Shown: positions 46,998 through 57,187 of the stretch, piece by piece
Position numbering within the stretch: position 1 is the first letter of the stretch
How the letters are laid out: every line of letters starts with the position of its first letter
Assembly: GCF_900240975.1 (NCBI RefSeq)
Contig: NZ_LT968776.1
Coordinates: 434,001-498,000, forward strand
DNA length: 64,000 bases
Reading direction: 5' to 3'
Source: Mycobacterium sp. 4858
GTDB taxonomy: Bacteria; Actinomycetota; Actinomycetes; Mycobacteriales; Mycobacteriaceae
The notes under the pieces: generated by a model
The model's database searches: none
Told to the model about the DNA's origin: nothing
The model's input: only the letters and a program-made list of their open reading frames with translations
Program-made: the position numbers and the translations under genes

Positions 46998-48176
46998 TCA
47001 GCTTACGGTCACGATCGGCGAACCGCTGGATGTTGTGTCAGGACCGTGATCGGCGCCCGTCTCGGTGGCCATTGCGGCCGCCAATCGCTGGGCCTCCTCG
47101 ATCAGCGTCTCGACGATCTGGGATTCCGGCACCGTCTTGATCACTTCGCCGCGAACGAAGATCTGCCCCTTGCCATTTCCCGACGCCACGCCCAGGTCGG
47201 CCTCGCGCGCCTCGCCCGGGCCGTTCACCACGCACCCCATCACCGCGACCCGCAGCGGCACGTCGAGGCCGTCCAGGCCGGCGGTGACCTCGTTGGCCAG
47301 GGTGTAGACGTCGACCTGCGCGCGACCGCACGACGGGCAGGAGACGATCTCCAACCCGCGCGGACGCAGGTTCAGCGACTCGAGGATCTGGATGCCGACC
47401 TTGACCTCTTCCACCGGCGGCGCGGACAGCGACACCCGGATGGTGTCGCCGATGCCGCGCGACAGCAGGGCGCCGAACGCGACCGCGGACTTGATGGTGC
47501 CCTGGAAGGCCGGGCCGGCCTCGGTGACGCCGAGGTGCAGCGGGTAGTCGCACTGGGCGGCCAGCTGCTCGTAGGCGGCGACCATCACGACGGGGTCGTT
47601 GTGCTTGACGCTGATCTTGATGTCGCCGAAGCCGTGCTCCTCGAACAGCGAGGCCTCCCACAGCGCGGACTCCACCAGCGCCTCGGGGGTGGCCTTGCCG
47701 TACTTCTCCATGAAGCGCTTGTCCAGCGAGCCCGCGTTGACGCCGATGCGGATCGGGATGCCGGCCGCCGCGGCGGCCTTGGCGACCTCGCCGACCCGGC
47801 CGTCGAATTCCTTGATGTTGCCGGGGTTCACCCGCACCGCCGCACACCCCGCGTCGATGGCGGCGAAGATGTACTTCGGCTGGAAGTGGATGTCGGCGAT
47901 CACCGGGATCTGGCTCTTCTTGGCGATCGCGGCCAGCGCGTCGGCGTCCTCCTGGCGCGGGCAGGCCACCCGCACGATGTCGCAGCCGGCGGCGGTCAGC
48001 TCCGCGATCTGCTGCAGCGTCGCGTTGACGTCGTGGGTCTTGGTGGTGCACATCGACTGCACGGAAATCGGATAGTCGCTGCCCACCCCGACGTCGCGGA
48101 CCATGAGTTGGCGCGTCTTGCGCCGGGGGGCGAGCGTGGGCGCCGGAGCGTCAGGCATGCCCAGGCCAATGGTCAC
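46998..48176 (-). CDS. ispG: 4-hydroxy-3-methylbut-2-enyl diphosphate synthase
   Basis: IspG (GcpE) carries out the penultimate step of the MEP isoprenoid pathway with a [4Fe-4S] cluster. The 392-aa product has the N-terminal TIM-barrel ([21 protein letters not shown] near 30) and the cluster cysteines in SCPSCGR near 280 and [10 protein letters not shown] near 315. It is followed downstream by rip1 and dxr on the same strand, so two MEP enzymes lie together. Confidence 0.97.
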   Translation of the reverse strand: MTIGLGMPDAPAPTLAPRRKTRQLMVRDVGVGSDYPISVQSMCTTKTHDVNATLQQIAELTAAGCDIVRVACPRQEDADALAAIAKKSQIPVIADIHFQPKYIFAAIDAGCAAVRVNPGNIKEFDGRVGEVAKAAAAAGIPIRIGVNAGSLDKRFMEKYGKATPEALVESALWEASLFEEHGFGDIKISVKHNDPVVMVAAYEQLAAQCDYPLHLGVTEAGPAFQGTIKSAVAFGALLSRGIGDTIRVSLSAPPVEEVKVGIQILESLNLRPRGLEIVSCPSCGRAQVDVYTLANEVTAGLDGLDVPLRVAVMGCVVNGPGEAREADLGVASGNGKGQIFVRGEVIKTVPESQIVETLIEEAQRLAAAMATETGADHGPDTTSSGSPIVTVS

Positions 48177-48193
48177 TTTCTGCCTTCTCTCAC

Positions 48194-49408
48194 TTACTGG
48201 AAGAGCCTGATCGGATTGACCAGATCAGCGGTCACGGTCAGCAGCATGTAGCCGACCACGAACACCAGCACGACGTAGGTGGCGGGCATCAGCTTGAGGT
48301 AATTCACCGGCGCGGCCGCGACCATGCCGCGCGCCGACCGGATCAGGTTGCGGATCTTCTCGAACACCGCGATGGCGATGTGGCCGCCGTCGAAGGGCAG
48401 CAGCGGGACCAGGTTGATCGCGCCCAGGATGAGGTTCAGCTGGGCCAGGAAGAACCAGAACGCGACCCACAGCCCGTGGTCGACGGTGTCGCCGCCGATG
48501 ATGCTGGCGCCGACCACGCTCATCGGGGTCTGCGGATCGCGCTGCCCACCGCCGATGGCGTGCACCAGCGCGCCCACCTTGGTCGGGATGGTGACCAGCG
48601 CCTTGCCCACCTCGCGGGTGAGGTCGGCGGTGAACGCGAACGTGGCCGGCACCGCGGAGAGCACGCCGTAGTGCGCGGGCGCCAGCTTGACGGCGGCGAC
48701 GCCGATGGCGCCGACGGTCGAGGGCGCCGCCTGACCGCCCTGCCCGTTGGTCAGGAAACGCTGGGTGGGCGTGACGTCGACGTAGGTGGTGATCGTCTTG
48801 CCCCCGCGCTCGACGACGACCGGAACGGTGCCGTGCAGCTTGCGGACCGCGGCGGCCATGTCCTCGAACGTGGACACGGGGGTGTCGCCGACCTTGACCA
48901 CGACGTCGCCCGCGCGGATTCCGGCCAGCGCCGCGGGACCGGGACCGGCGCAGTCCGCGATCTTCCCCGGGGCGACTTCCGGCGCGACACAAGCGGTTTC
49001 GCCAATCACCGCCTTGGTCGGCGGGTGCAGGTTGGGCAGGCCCCAGACCAATGCGATGCCATAGATCAGCACCAGGCAGATGACGAAGTTCATGGCCGGA
49101 CCGGCGAACAGCACCGCGACGCGCTTCCACACGTCCTGCTTGTACATCGCGCGGTCGGTTTCGTCGGGAGCCAGCTCCTCGACCGAGGTCATCCCGGCGA
49201 TGTCGCAGAAGCCGCCCAGCGGCACGGCCTTGAGGCCGTACTCGGTCTCGCCGCGGCGCGTCGACCACAGCGTGGGCCCGAACCCGACGAAATAGCGGCG
49301 CACCTTCATGCCGGTGGCACGAGCGACCCACATGTGACCGCACTCGTGCAGGGCCACCGACACCAGGATGGCGAGGGCGAACAGCACAATGCCGATAACG
49401 AACATCAT
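48194..49408 (-). CDS. rip1: Site-2 protease Rip1 (RseP family)
   Basis: Rip1 cleaves anti-sigma factors and other membrane proteins inside the bilayer. The start at ATG 49408 ([16 protein letters not shown]) gives 404 aa, identical in length to M. tuberculosis Rip1. The zinc motif HECGH lies near residue 21 in the first membrane helix, a PDZ domain around 150-210 ([19 protein letters not shown]), and the third ligand motif [12 protein letters not shown] near 335. It lies between dxr and ispG. Confidence 0.96.
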   Translation of the reverse strand: MMFVIGIVLFALAILVSVALHECGHMWVARATGMKVRRYFVGFGPTLWSTRRGETEYGLKAVPLGGFCDIAGMTSVEELAPDETDRAMYKQDVWKRVAVLFAGPAMNFVICLVLIYGIALVWGLPNLHPPTKAVIGETACVAPEVAPGKIADCAGPGPAALAGIRAGDVVVKVGDTPVSTFEDMAAAVRKLHGTVPVVVERGGKTITTYVDVTPTQRFLTNGQGGQAAPSTVGAIGVAAVKLAPAHYGVLSAVPATFAFTADLTREVGKALVTIPTKVGALVHAIGGGQRDPQTPMSVVGASIIGGDTVDHGLWVAFWFFLAQLNLILGAINLVPLLPFDGGHIAIAVFEKIRNLIRSARGMVAAAPVNYLKLMPATYVVLVFVVGYMLLTVTADLVNPIRLFQ

Positions 49409-49427
49409 CTCCGCTGCGGGACCTTTC

Positions 49428-50633
49428 TCACACCATTCCGGAGGCGTTGACGGAAGCCTCGGTGGGCCGTGCGTGCGCGACTCGATCGATTCGGCGTCTG
49501 GCCTTCTCCCTAGCCCAGCGCTGCGCGTCCAGTACCTCATCCACGTTAGCGGGTGAAAGCGCCCATTGGTCTGCGGCGTGCAGCACCTCGGCGATGGTTT
49601 TCACGATGACGGGGAATCCCACCCGGCCCTCAAGGAACGCCGCGGCCGCTTCTTCGTTGGCCGCGTTGTACACGGCGGTCATACAGCCGCCGGTCTGGCC
49701 GGCATACCGGGCCAGCTCGACGGCGGGGAAAACCTCACTGTCCAGCGGTTCGAATTCCCAGCTGGACGCGGTGCTGAAGTCGCAGGACGCGGCCACCCCG
49801 GGAACTCGGTTCGGCCAACCCAGGGCCAGCGAGATGGGCAGCTTCATGTCCGGCGGGCTGGCCTGGGCGATGGTCGAGCCGTCCACGAACGTGACCATCG
49901 AGTGAACAATCGACTGCGGATGCACGACGACCTCGATGCGGTCATACGCGATGCCGAACAGCAGGTGCGTTTCGATCAGTTCGAGCCCCTTGTTGACCAG
50001 CGAGGCCGAGTTCAGCGTGTTCATCGGCCCCATCGACCAGGTCGGGTGGGCGCCGGCCTGCTCCGGGGTGACACTCTCGAGCTGCGCGGCGGTCCAGCGG
50101 CGAAACGGGCCGCCGGAGGCGGTCAGCACCAGCTTGGCCACTTCCTCGGGGGCACCGCCGCGCAGGCACTGGGCCAGCGCGGAGTGTTCGGAGTCGACGG
50201 GCACGATCTGGCCCGGGCGCGCCGCGCGCAACACCAGCGGACCACCGGCGACCAGCGACTCCTTGTTGGCCAGCGCCAGCCGGGCGCCCGATTCCAGCGC
50301 GGCCAGCGTCGGGCGCAGGCCCAGCGCGCCCACCAGCGCGTTGAGCACGACGTCGGCCTCGGTGTCCTCGACCAGGCGGGTCACCGCGTCGGGACCGCGG
50401 TACGGGACGTCGGCGATCTGCGCCGCGCGTTCGTCGGCGACGGCGATGTTGGTGACCCCGGTGTCGGCGCGCTGGCGTAGCAGCGTGTCCAGGTTCGCAC
50501 CCCCCGCGGCCAGGCCGACCACCTCGAAACGGTCCGGGTGGGCCGCTATCACCTCCAGCGCCTGAGTGCCGATGGAACCGGTGCTGCCCAGCACCAGCAC
50601 CCGCAGGCGGCCGTCGGATGTCGCGTTAGTCAC
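49428..50633 (-). CDS. dxr: 1-deoxy-D-xylulose 5-phosphate reductoisomerase
   Basis: Dxr (IspC) makes 2-C-methylerythritol 4-phosphate with NADPH, the first committed step of the MEP pathway and the target of fosmidomycin. The 401-aa protein has the NADPH-binding [13 protein letters not shown] near 15, PVDSEHSAL near 145 with metal-binding Asp/Glu, and [12 protein letters not shown] near 195. The gene runs in the same direction as rip1 and ispG. Confidence 0.97.
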   Translation of the reverse strand: MTNATSDGRLRVLVLGSTGSIGTQALEVIAAHPDRFEVVGLAAGGANLDTLLRQRADTGVTNIAVADERAAQIADVPYRGPDAVTRLVEDTEADVVLNALVGALGLRPTLAALESGARLALANKESLVAGGPLVLRAARPGQIVPVDSEHSALAQCLRGGAPEEVAKLVLTASGGPFRRWTAAQLESVTPEQAGAHPTWSMGPMNTLNSASLVNKGLELIETHLLFGIAYDRIEVVVHPQSIVHSMVTFVDGSTIAQASPPDMKLPISLALGWPNRVPGVAASCDFSTASSWEFEPLDSEVFPAVELARYAGQTGGCMTAVYNAANEEAAAAFLEGRVGFPVIVKTIAEVLHAADQWALSPANVDEVLDAQRWAREKARRRIDRVAHARPTEASVNASGMV

Positions 50634-50711
50634 TCACTCATTGTGCCCGCTCGGTGCCGCGGCGGGTGTGCCAGAATCTCTCCTACCAGCCGATCACGAA
50701 AGGGATTCACC

Positions 50712-50966
50712 GTGGCCAGTACCGAGGTGGAACAGTTCACCGGCGTCGACACCGTCGAGGTGCCGTCGGCGGCGTGGGGTTGGAGCAGGATCAATCACCG
50801 CACCTGGCACATCACCGGTCTGGTGATCTTCGGATTCCTGCTGGCGATGCTGCGCGGCAACCACGTCGGCCACGTCGAGAACTGGTTCCTCATCGGGTTC
50901 GCCGCGCTGGTGCTCGCCGCTCTGGTCCGCGACCTGTGGGGCCGCCGGCGCGGCTGGATCAGGTAG
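50712..50966 (+). CDS. DUF2631 small membrane protein (Rv2876-like)
   Basis: The GTG at 50712 ([13 protein letters not shown]) follows a GAAAGGGA ribosome site and gives 84 aa with two membrane helices (about 33-48 and 57-72) and a basic end (WGRRRGWIR). In M. tuberculosis the same region between dxr and rlmN holds the mpt83-dipZ-mpt70-mpt53 block; here only this small gene remains. The function is unknown. Confidence 0.82.
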   Translation: MASTEVEQFTGVDTVEVPSAAWGWSRINHRTWHITGLVIFGFLLAMLRGNHVGHVENWFLIGFAALVLAALVRDLWGRRRGWIR

Positions 50967-50969
50967 GCG

Positions 50970-51119
50970 CTACCCGCCGTCGGCGGCCAGCTGTCCGCAC
51001 GCGGTTGCCTGATCGCCTGCGCTCCAGCTACCCGCCGTCAGCCCCCAGCTGTCCGCACGCGGCTGCCTGATCGCCTGCGCTCCAGCTACCCGCCGTCGGC
51101 GGCCAGCTGTCCGCACGCG
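50970..51119. repeat. 58-base tandem repeat at the rlmN 3' end
   Basis: CTACCCGCCGTC starts at 50970, 51028 and 51086, exactly 58 bases apart, with 2.6 near-identical copies. The last copy is the true end of rlmN, including its TAG (51088-51086 on the minus strand) and codons for CGQLAADGG; the other two are non-coding duplicates of this gene end. Confidence 0.93.
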
Positions 51120-52180
51120 GCGCTGATCTCCCGCCCGCGCGTGTCCCGGACGGTGCACGAAACCCCTTGCGCCCGGACCCGCCGGACGAACTCTCGCTCT
51201 ACCGGCTTGGGGCTGGCGTCCCACTCACTGCCCGGGGTCGGGTTCAGCGGGATCAGGTTGACGTGCACGAGCGGGCCGAGCGCCCGGTGCAGGCGCTTGC
51301 CGAGCAGATCGGCCCGCCACGGCTGGTCGTTGACGTCGCGGATCAACGCGTACTCCACCGACACCCGGCGACCGGTGACGTCGGCGTAGTAGCGGGCGGC
51401 GTCGAGCGCCTCGGCGATCTTCCACCGGTTGTTGACCGGCACCAGCGTGTCGCGCAGTTCGTCGTCCGGCGCGTGCAGCGACAGCGCCAGCGTCACCCCG
51501 AGCCGCTCGTCGGCCAGTTTGCGGATGGCCGGAGCCAGCCCGACGGTCGACACGGTGACCGAGCGCGCGGAGATGCCGAAGCCGTGCGGCGGCGGCTCGG
51601 TGATGCGACGCACCGCGGCCACCACCCTGGCGTAGTTGGCCAGCGGCTCCCCCATGCCCATGAACACGATGTTGGACAGCCGATCGCCGAAGTCATCCCG
51701 CAGGGCGACCGCGGCCGAACGCACTTGTTCGAGGATCTCCGCGGTCGACAGGTTACGGGTCAGTCCGCCCTGCCCCGTCGCGCAGAACGGGCAGGCCATG
51801 CCACAGCCGGCCTGCGACGAGATGCACACGGTGTTGCGCTGCGGGTAGCGCATCAGCACCGACTCGAACGTCGTCCCATCGGTGCCGCGCCACAACGTCT
51901 TTCGGGTCTGCCCGGCGTCACAGGTGACTTCGGCGGCCGAGGTGAGCAGGCGCGGGAACATCGCTTCGGCGACCCGGTCCCGCACGGCGGCCGGGAGGTC
52001 GGTCATCTCGCGCGGGTCGGCGATCAGGCGGCCGTAGTACTGATGCGCGAGCTGCTTGGCGCGGAACGCCGGCAGGCCCAGCTCAGCGACGGCCGCCGCG
52101 CGGCCTTCCGCGTCCAAGTCGGCCAGGTGCCGCGGCGGCCTGGCGGGGCGGGGTTCGGTGAAAACCAGTTGTTGGACCAT
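51086..52180 (-). CDS. rlmN: Dual-specificity RNA methyltransferase RlmN
   Basis: RlmN is a radical-SAM enzyme that methylates C2 of A2503 in 23S rRNA and A37 in some tRNAs. From the ATG at 52180 it has 364 aa, as in Rv2880c. The cluster motif CGMACPFC is near residue 120, GMGEPLANY near 175 and the second catalytic Cys in [11 protein letters not shown] near 344. Its 3' end is duplicated in a tandem array. Confidence 0.96.
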   Translation of the reverse strand: MVQQLVFTEPRPARPPRHLADLDAEGRAAAVAELGLPAFRAKQLAHQYYGRLIADPREMTDLPAAVRDRVAEAMFPRLLTSAAEVTCDAGQTRKTLWRGTDGTTFESVLMRYPQRNTVCISSQAGCGMACPFCATGQGGLTRNLSTAEILEQVRSAAVALRDDFGDRLSNIVFMGMGEPLANYARVVAAVRRITEPPPHGFGISARSVTVSTVGLAPAIRKLADERLGVTLALSLHAPDDELRDTLVPVNNRWKIAEALDAARYYADVTGRRVSVEYALIRDVNDQPWRADLLGKRLHRALGPLVHVNLIPLNPTPGSEWDASPKPVEREFVRRVRAQGVSCTVRDTRGREISAACGQLAADGG

Positions 52181-52203
52181 GACCAGTCCAGTATCGGCCC
52201 TTC

Positions 52204-53124
52204 TCAGTGAACGAGCGTCAGCACCGTCCACGCCGCGACCGCCGAGGGCAGCACGCCGTCGAGCCGGTCCATCAGACCCCCGTGGCCGGGCAGCAGGCGG
52301 CCCATGTCCTTGATGCCCAGGTCGCGCTTGATCTGGGATTCGACCAGGTCGCCGAGCGTGCAGGTGAGCACCAGGACGACGCCCAGCAGCGCGCCGATCC
52401 AGGGCGGTTTGCCGGCCAGGAAGGTGGCCGTCAGGATCGCCGCGGTGATCCCGAAAAAGAGCGAGCCGGCGAAACCCTCCCAGGACTTCTTCGGGCTGAT
52501 CGCGGGAACCATCGGGTGCTTGCCAAGCAGGACGCCCACGGCATAGCCGCCCACATCGGAGGCGACGACGGTGACCATCAGGCAAAACACCCGGCCCGCG
52601 CCGTCCTGCGGGTAGACCAGCATGGCGCCGAACGAGGCGAACAGCGGTACCCACGCGGCCAGGAACACGGTCGCCGACGCGTCGCGCAGATAATTCGCCG
52701 AAGGCGAACCGGCGAACGGCTCGGGCCGCTTGCTGTTGTCCTGCATGAACAGCCGCCACACGTTGCAGACCACCACGGTGGCGCCGAACCCGGCCAGGGC
52801 GCCTGCGGCATGATAGGGCCACGTCAGCCAGACGGTGACCTGGCCGCCGATCAGCAACGGGATGAGCGGGATGACGTACCCGGCCTCGCCCAGCCGCCGC
52901 GCCACCTCAATGGTGGCGACGAAGATCGCGAGCGCGACGATGGGAACCCAGTAGCGCGGCGCGTACACCAGCGTCACGATCAACACGCCGCCGATCCCCG
53001 CGCCCACCGCGATGGCGGCGCGCAGGTCACGTCCCGCACGGGACGTCTTCTTGGCCGCCTGCGTGGCCTTGGTGGCCTCACGCGGCGGCTCGTCGGGCGG
53101 GCTGGCTGCGCCGGTATTAGCCAC
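52204..53124 (-). CDS. cdsA: Phosphatidate cytidylyltransferase
   Basis: CdsA makes CDP-diacylglycerol for phospholipids such as PI and cardiolipin. The 306-aa integral membrane protein has about eight helices after a charged 40-residue N-terminus. The family signature [13 protein letters not shown] is near 220 with DVGGYAVG before it, and the C-terminal [18 protein letters not shown] carries the catalytic metal-binding Asp. The order rlmN-cdsA-frr-pyrH is conserved. Confidence 0.96.
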   Translation of the reverse strand: MANTGAASPPDEPPREATKATQAAKKTSRAGRDLRAAIAVGAGIGGVLIVTLVYAPRYWVPIVALAIFVATIEVARRLGEAGYVIPLIPLLIGGQVTVWLTWPYHAAGALAGFGATVVVCNVWRLFMQDNSKRPEPFAGSPSANYLRDASATVFLAAWVPLFASFGAMLVYPQDGAGRVFCLMVTVVASDVGGYAVGVLLGKHPMVPAISPKKSWEGFAGSLFFGITAAILTATFLAGKPPWIGALLGVVLVLTCTLGDLVESQIKRDLGIKDMGRLLPGHGGLMDRLDGVLPSAVAAWTVLTLVH

Positions 53125-53156
53125 GGACCTGGGTGAACTCAGCTGCTGGGCGGCCG

Positions 53157-53714
53157 CTAGACCTCCAGCAGCTCGCCTTCTTTGTGCTTGACCAGGTCTT
53201 CGATCTGGGTGATGTACTGGTGGGTGGACTTGTCCAGGTCTTTCTCCGCCCGGCCGACCTCGTCCTCGCCGGCCTCGCCGTCCTTGCGGATGCGATGCAA
53301 CTCCTCCATCGCTTTGCGGCGGATGTTGCGCACCGACACCTTGGCGTCTTCCCCCTTGCCCTTGGCCTGTTTGACCAGCTCCCGCCGTCGCTCCTCGGTG
53401 AGTTGTGGCACCGCCACCCGGATGAGGGTGCCGTCGTTGGTGGGGTTGACGCCCAGGTCGGAGTTGCGAATCGCCGTTTCGATCGCGCCGAGCTGACTGG
53501 CCTCGTAGGGCTTGATGACGACGAGCCGCGCCTCCGGCACGTTGATGCTGGCCAGCTGCGTGATCGGGGTGGTGGCGCCGTAGTAGTCGATGACGATCCG
53601 GGAGAACATGCCGGGGTTGGCGCGGCCGGTCCGAATGGTTGACAAGTCGTCACGGGCCACCGCTACGGCCTTCTCCATCTTCTCTTCGGCGTCGAAGAGA
53701 GCCTCGTCAATCAT
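53157..53714 (-). CDS. frr: Ribosome recycling factor
   Basis: RRF splits the ribosome after termination together with EF-G. The 185-aa protein starts [17 protein letters not shown] and includes the core [19 protein letters not shown] near 31 and [15 protein letters not shown] near 127. Length and sequence are typical. Confidence 0.97.
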   Translation of the reverse strand: MIDEALFDAEEKMEKAVAVARDDLSTIRTGRANPGMFSRIVIDYYGATTPITQLASINVPEARLVVIKPYEASQLGAIETAIRNSDLGVNPTNDGTLIRVAVPQLTEERRRELVKQAKGKGEDAKVSVRNIRRKAMEELHRIRKDGEAGEDEVGRAEKDLDKSTHQYITQIEDLVKHKEGELLEV

Positions 53715-53781
53715 TGCGCCCGCTCCTGTTCATCACTGCGTTGTGCGTCGTCGCCAGCGCGGATCATCTTCGCTCTTCCCC

Positions 53782-54585
53782 TCAGGTGGTGACCAGTGTC
53801 CCGATTTTCTCACCGGCGACCGCGCGGGCGATATTGCCATTGGTCAGCAGGTTGAACACCAGGATCGGCATGCCATTGTCCATGCAGAGGCTGAACGCGG
53901 TGGCATCGGCTACTCGCAGGCCTCGGTCGATGACCTCGCGGTGGCTGATCGCGGCGATGAGCTCGGCGTGCGGGTTCTGCCGGGGATCCGCGGAAAACAC
54001 CCCGTCGACCGCCTTGGCCATCAAGACCACCTCCGCGCCGATCTCCAGCGCCCGCTGCGCGGCCGTGGTGTCGGTGGAAAAGTACGGCAGCCCCATGCCG
54101 GCCCCGAAAATCACCACCCGCCCCTTCTCCAGGTGCCGTACGGCACGCAGCGGCAGGTAGGGCTCGGCGACCTGGCCCATGGTGATCGCGGTCTGCACCC
54201 GGGTCACGATGCCTTCCTTCTCCAGGAAGTCCTGCAGCGCAAGGCTGTTCATGACCGTGCCGAGCATGCCCATATAGTCCGAACGGGTGCGTTCCATGCC
54301 GCGCTGCTGCAGCTGCGCGCCGCGGAAGAAGTTGCCGCCACCGATCACGACGGCGACCTGGACGCCGTCGCGAACCACCTCGGCTATCTGGCGGGCCACC
54401 CGCGCCACGACATCGGGGTCCAGACCGACCTGGCCACCGCCGAACATCTCGCCGCCAAGCTTGAGCAACACCCGGGAGTACTTGGGCCGGGTTCGCGGTT
54501 GCCCGGCGGCCGATCCGTTCTCCGGTGCCATGTTTTCCTTCGGAGCCGCCGCGCCGGCGGCTGGGGGCTCGCTGGACTCCGTCAT
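53782..54585 (-). CDS. pyrH: Uridylate kinase
   Basis: PyrH phosphorylates UMP to UDP. From the ATG at 54585 ([11 protein letters not shown]), with GAGGAG before it, the product has 267 aa with a low-complexity N-terminal tail of about 25 residues. The conserved [11 protein letters not shown] is near 38, [11 protein letters not shown] near 75, and [12 protein letters not shown] near 160. It is followed by frr and cdsA on the same strand. Confidence 0.96.
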   Translation of the reverse strand: MTESSEPPAAGAAAPKENMAPENGSAAGQPRTRPKYSRVLLKLGGEMFGGGQVGLDPDVVARVARQIAEVVRDGVQVAVVIGGGNFFRGAQLQQRGMERTRSDYMGMLGTVMNSLALQDFLEKEGIVTRVQTAITMGQVAEPYLPLRAVRHLEKGRVVIFGAGMGLPYFSTDTTAAQRALEIGAEVVLMAKAVDGVFSADPRQNPHAELIAAISHREVIDRGLRVADATAFSLCMDNGMPILVFNLLTNGNIARAVAGEKIGTLVTT

Positions 54586-54934
54586 CAGGCTCCTCGCATG
54601 AGAGTGCCATCCCGGGGTGAGCACATCCGGAACGGCATTTCACATCCTGCCTCATCGCAGCACAACGGGGCGCCGGTGGGGTGCATTATGCGCAGAGTTG
54701 GCGATGCGGACGGCTTTTCGAGCAGATCGACCCAGGTCCGGCCGGCCGTCGGCCCGCCCCGCCGCCCTCGGCCGGCGAATGTTTGAGCGATGGCCGACAG
54801 GGGGAATCCGCACCAACGCGGTGGGAATTCACGGTCTTGAGAATAAGGGCCAACCCGCCGTTGACCGGACCGGTCGCCTCGGCGATCGGCATTGAGCGAT
54901 CGCTCAAGGTACGCCTATGAGGAGGAACTGATCC
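54586..54934. other. 349-base intergenic region between pyrH and the CsbD-like gene
   Basis: Besides the divergent promoters that must lie here, the only clear signal is the perfect 16-base palindrome at 54892-54907. Short open frames in the region have poor codon use and no family resemblance. Confidence 0.7.
54892..54907. promoter_or_regulatory. Perfect 16-base palindrome before the CsbD-like gene
   Basis: TTGAGCGATCGCTCAA is a perfect palindrome 27 bases before the CsbD-like start and close to the expected promoter. The form and size fit a dimeric repressor operator. No candidate regulator is adjacent. Confidence 0.5.
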
Positions 54935-55171
54935 ATGGCGGACAACAACTCGGGACCTGCTGAAGCTGTCAAGGGCGTCGTCGAAGACGTCAAGGGCAAG
55001 GCCAAGGAAGCCGCTGGTGCGGTGATCGGCCGTGACGACCTGACCCGCGAGGGCCAGGCCCAGCAGGACAAGGCGGAAGCACAGCGAGACGCGGCGAAGA
55101 AGGAAGCCGAGGCCGAGGCGGCGCGCGGCGGCGCCGAGGCCGCTGAGCAGCGCCAGAAGGCCAATCAGTAG
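54935..55171 (+). CDS. CsbD-like small stress protein
   Basis: The 78-aa acidic and Lys/Ala-rich protein has the CsbD pattern (GVVEDVKGKAKEAAGAVIGRDDL near 14) followed by a repetitive AEAQRDAAKKEAEAEAA helix, as in mycobacterial homologues. It has a strong GAGGAGGAACT ribosome site. Such proteins are induced by stress and are probably disordered or coiled. It is monocistronic, with its own terminator. Confidence 0.9.
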   Translation: MADNNSGPAEAVKGVVEDVKGKAKEAAGAVIGRDDLTREGQAQQDKAEAQRDAAKKEAEAEAARGGAEAAEQRQKANQ

Positions 55172-55183
55172 CTTGCTGGAAGG

Positions 55184-55226
55184 ATGGGTCCGGTCTGTGC
55201 AAACGGACCGGACCCATCGACTTTTT
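55184..55226 (+). terminator. Rho-independent terminator of the CsbD-like gene
   Basis: A perfect 12-bp stem (ATGGGTCCGGTC at 55184-55195 with its complement at 55206-55217) and a 10-base loop are followed within 5 bases by TTTTT (55222-55226). This is the clearest intrinsic terminator in the window. Confidence 0.9.
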
Positions 55227-55399
55227 CCGGCGACGAGGGGCGCGCCGAGTTAGCCAGGCCGGCGCGGTCGGCAATCTCCTCGAGACATTTTGCTTAATTT
55301 CGCGACGAGCGGGTAATCAGCGCTGCGCTGGCAGACATCTCCCTGCGGGATGCCTACGGCGGGGGGGAACACACCCACGCGAAGTTCGGGAGATGTTGG

Positions 55400-56143
55400 T
55401 TGGACGTTCTATTGCTGACCGACGCGGACGACTTCGACGGGGCGCTGCCGCCCCTGCCGTCGTTCGCGCGAATCAAGAGACGCGCGCCACTGACCGGTGA
55501 CCGCGATGCGCCGGCCGATCCCGGCGACGTCGCAATTGTCGACGCGCGTGGCGACCTCGCGGCCGCCCGGGAGGCGTGCCGTCGGCTGACCACCGAGGCC
55601 CCCGCCACCGCGGTGGTGGCCCTGGTGGAGCGGACCGGCGCAGTGACGGTCGACGGCGACTGGGACGGTGACGGGGTCGTTGACGACGTCATGCCGTCCG
55701 GCGCCGACGCCAACGAGCTGCAGGAACGGCTGCGGCGCGCGATTACGCAGCGGCGCAACGCAATCGACGGCAGCCTGAGATTCGGCGCCCTGCTTTTGCA
55801 CCCGACCGGCTTCACCGGGTCACTGGAGGGCAGAGACCTGGGTTTGACGCTGACCGAGTTCAAACTGCTGAGTTTCCTTGTACAGCACGCCGGTCGGCCT
55901 TTCACGCGGACCCGCCTGATGCACGAGGCGTGGGGCTACGACAGCAACGGCCGCGTCCGCTCGGTCGACGTCCACGTCCGCCGACTGCGCGCCAAGCTCG
56001 GTCCTCGGCACCAGTCGATGATCGACACCGTCCGAGGCGTGGGCTACATGGCGGCAACCCCACCGCATCCGGAATGGATTGTCAGCGAACCGACGGTGAT
56101 GTGGGCGACGGCGACCTCCGCCTCGAACACCTTGCCGCACTGA
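55400..56143 (+). CDS. OmpR-type orphan response regulator, GlnR-like (Rv2884-like)
   Basis: The 247-aa protein from the TTG at 55400 has an N-terminal receiver-like domain of the GlnR type (DVAIVDARGDLAAAREACR near 43) and a C-terminal winged helix (LTLTEFKLLSFLVQHAGRPF; SVDVHVRRLRAKLGPRH; DTVRGVGY). The receiver keeps the Asp of VDAR but lacks the usual acidic pocket, so it is probably not phosphorylated. No histidine kinase is adjacent. The regulon is unknown. Confidence 0.88.
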   Translation: MDVLLLTDADDFDGALPPLPSFARIKRRAPLTGDRDAPADPGDVAIVDARGDLAAAREACRRLTTEAPATAVVALVERTGAVTVDGDWDGDGVVDDVMPSGADANELQERLRRAITQRRNAIDGSLRFGALLLHPTGFTGSLEGRDLGLTLTEFKLLSFLVQHAGRPFTRTRLMHEAWGYDSNGRVRSVDVHVRRLRAKLGPRHQSMIDTVRGVGYMAATPPHPEWIVSEPTVMWATATSASNTLPH

Positions 56144-56151
56144 TTCTTTCG

Positions 56152-57087
56152 TCAGCCGAATAGCGGGAAGGCGCGCTTGCGGGCGAGCGCGTCCATGCCC
56201 TGCTGGATGGAGTCCTGGATCTCACGGTACTTGCGGTCGACGTAGGCTTCGTCCTCCGCGCGTGCGGGATCGTGGTCGAGTTCCACGGGCGGCATGAACC
56301 GGGTCCTGATCTTGGCCGGCAGCGGAAGCTGCGGCAGCGCCGCGGGCGCGATCCCCCACGGCAGTGAGATCGCCAAGGGGAACACTTTGAGGCGCAGCAG
56401 GCGGTCGAGCTGCAAGGCCTTTGACAGCTTGTCACCGCGGATCAGCACGGGCATCGCGTCGGCGCCGCCCACCGTGGCGATCGGCACGACGGGAACGCCC
56501 GCCCGAATCGCCATCTTCACGAACCCTTTTCGGCCCGCCAGGTTGGCTTGGTCGCGCTCGATCCACGGGCGCAGCGAGTCCACTTCGCCGCCGGGCCACA
56601 GCGCAACATCACGCCCCTCGGCCAGGGCGGTGGCGATGGCGTCCGGCGCGGCCGGAAGCACCCCCATGGACCGGAAGTACCGTCCGATCACCGGAATCGC
56701 CATCAACGCGTCATGCGCCGTGCCGTGTAGCGGGCGTTCCTGACCGAAACGACGCCACCACTGCAGACCGACGGTCCAGGCATCCCAGACGAACGGAGCG
56801 CCGGAGTGGATGCCGACCAGCAGTGCCGGCGGCGCCGGAACGTTCTCCCAGCCGTCGATCTCCATGCGAAACCAGTAGTCCACCAAGACATTCCAGAGGT
56901 ACTTCTGGCGTTGCAGGGTGGTCTCGTCCTGCCCGCTGAGATCCCACCTGCCGGCGCGCTCGGCGACCCAACCGCTCAATCCGCCGCCCTGGTCGCTGCG
57001 CCGCTCCTCCATCGTCGCCCGCGCCTGCTCGGCATGGACCTGCGCCTGGTCGCGTATTTCGGCTGGCCTGTGATCCGGGTTACTCAT
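56152..57087 (-). CDS. Lysophospholipid acyltransferase-family protein
   Basis: The 311-aa protein resembles mycobacterial members of the PlsC superfamily. The acceptor-side motif is GIHSGAPFVWDAWTVG near residue 91, longer than the canonical HX4D, and the EGTRS-like block reads LWPGGEVDSLRPW near 157. A third block FVKMAIRAGVPVVPIATVGG follows near 184. It has no clear transmembrane helix. The acyl donor and acceptor are unknown; a lipid or storage-lipid role is inferred. It converges with the GlnR-like gene. Confidence 0.82.
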   Translation of the reverse strand: MSNPDHRPAEIRDQAQVHAEQARATMEERRSDQGGGLSGWVAERAGRWDLSGQDETTLQRQKYLWNVLVDYWFRMEIDGWENVPAPPALLVGIHSGAPFVWDAWTVGLQWWRRFGQERPLHGTAHDALMAIPVIGRYFRSMGVLPAAPDAIATALAEGRDVALWPGGEVDSLRPWIERDQANLAGRKGFVKMAIRAGVPVVPIATVGGADAMPVLIRGDKLSKALQLDRLLRLKVFPLAISLPWGIAPAALPQLPLPAKIRTRFMPPVELDHDPARAEDEAYVDRKYREIQDSIQQGMDALARKRAFPLFG

Positions 57088-57187
57088 GGGTGCCGGGTAC
57101 CCGATTCATGCGCGCACGATGCACCGCCGCCAGAAAAACGGAACTCCCCGCGTCGCACGCGACGCGGGGAGATTTCCGCAAGCCGGA

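Noticed and set aside
54617..54895. 92-aa plus-strand frame before the CsbD-like gene
   Set aside because: Poor codon use, no recognisable domain, and it overlaps the control region.
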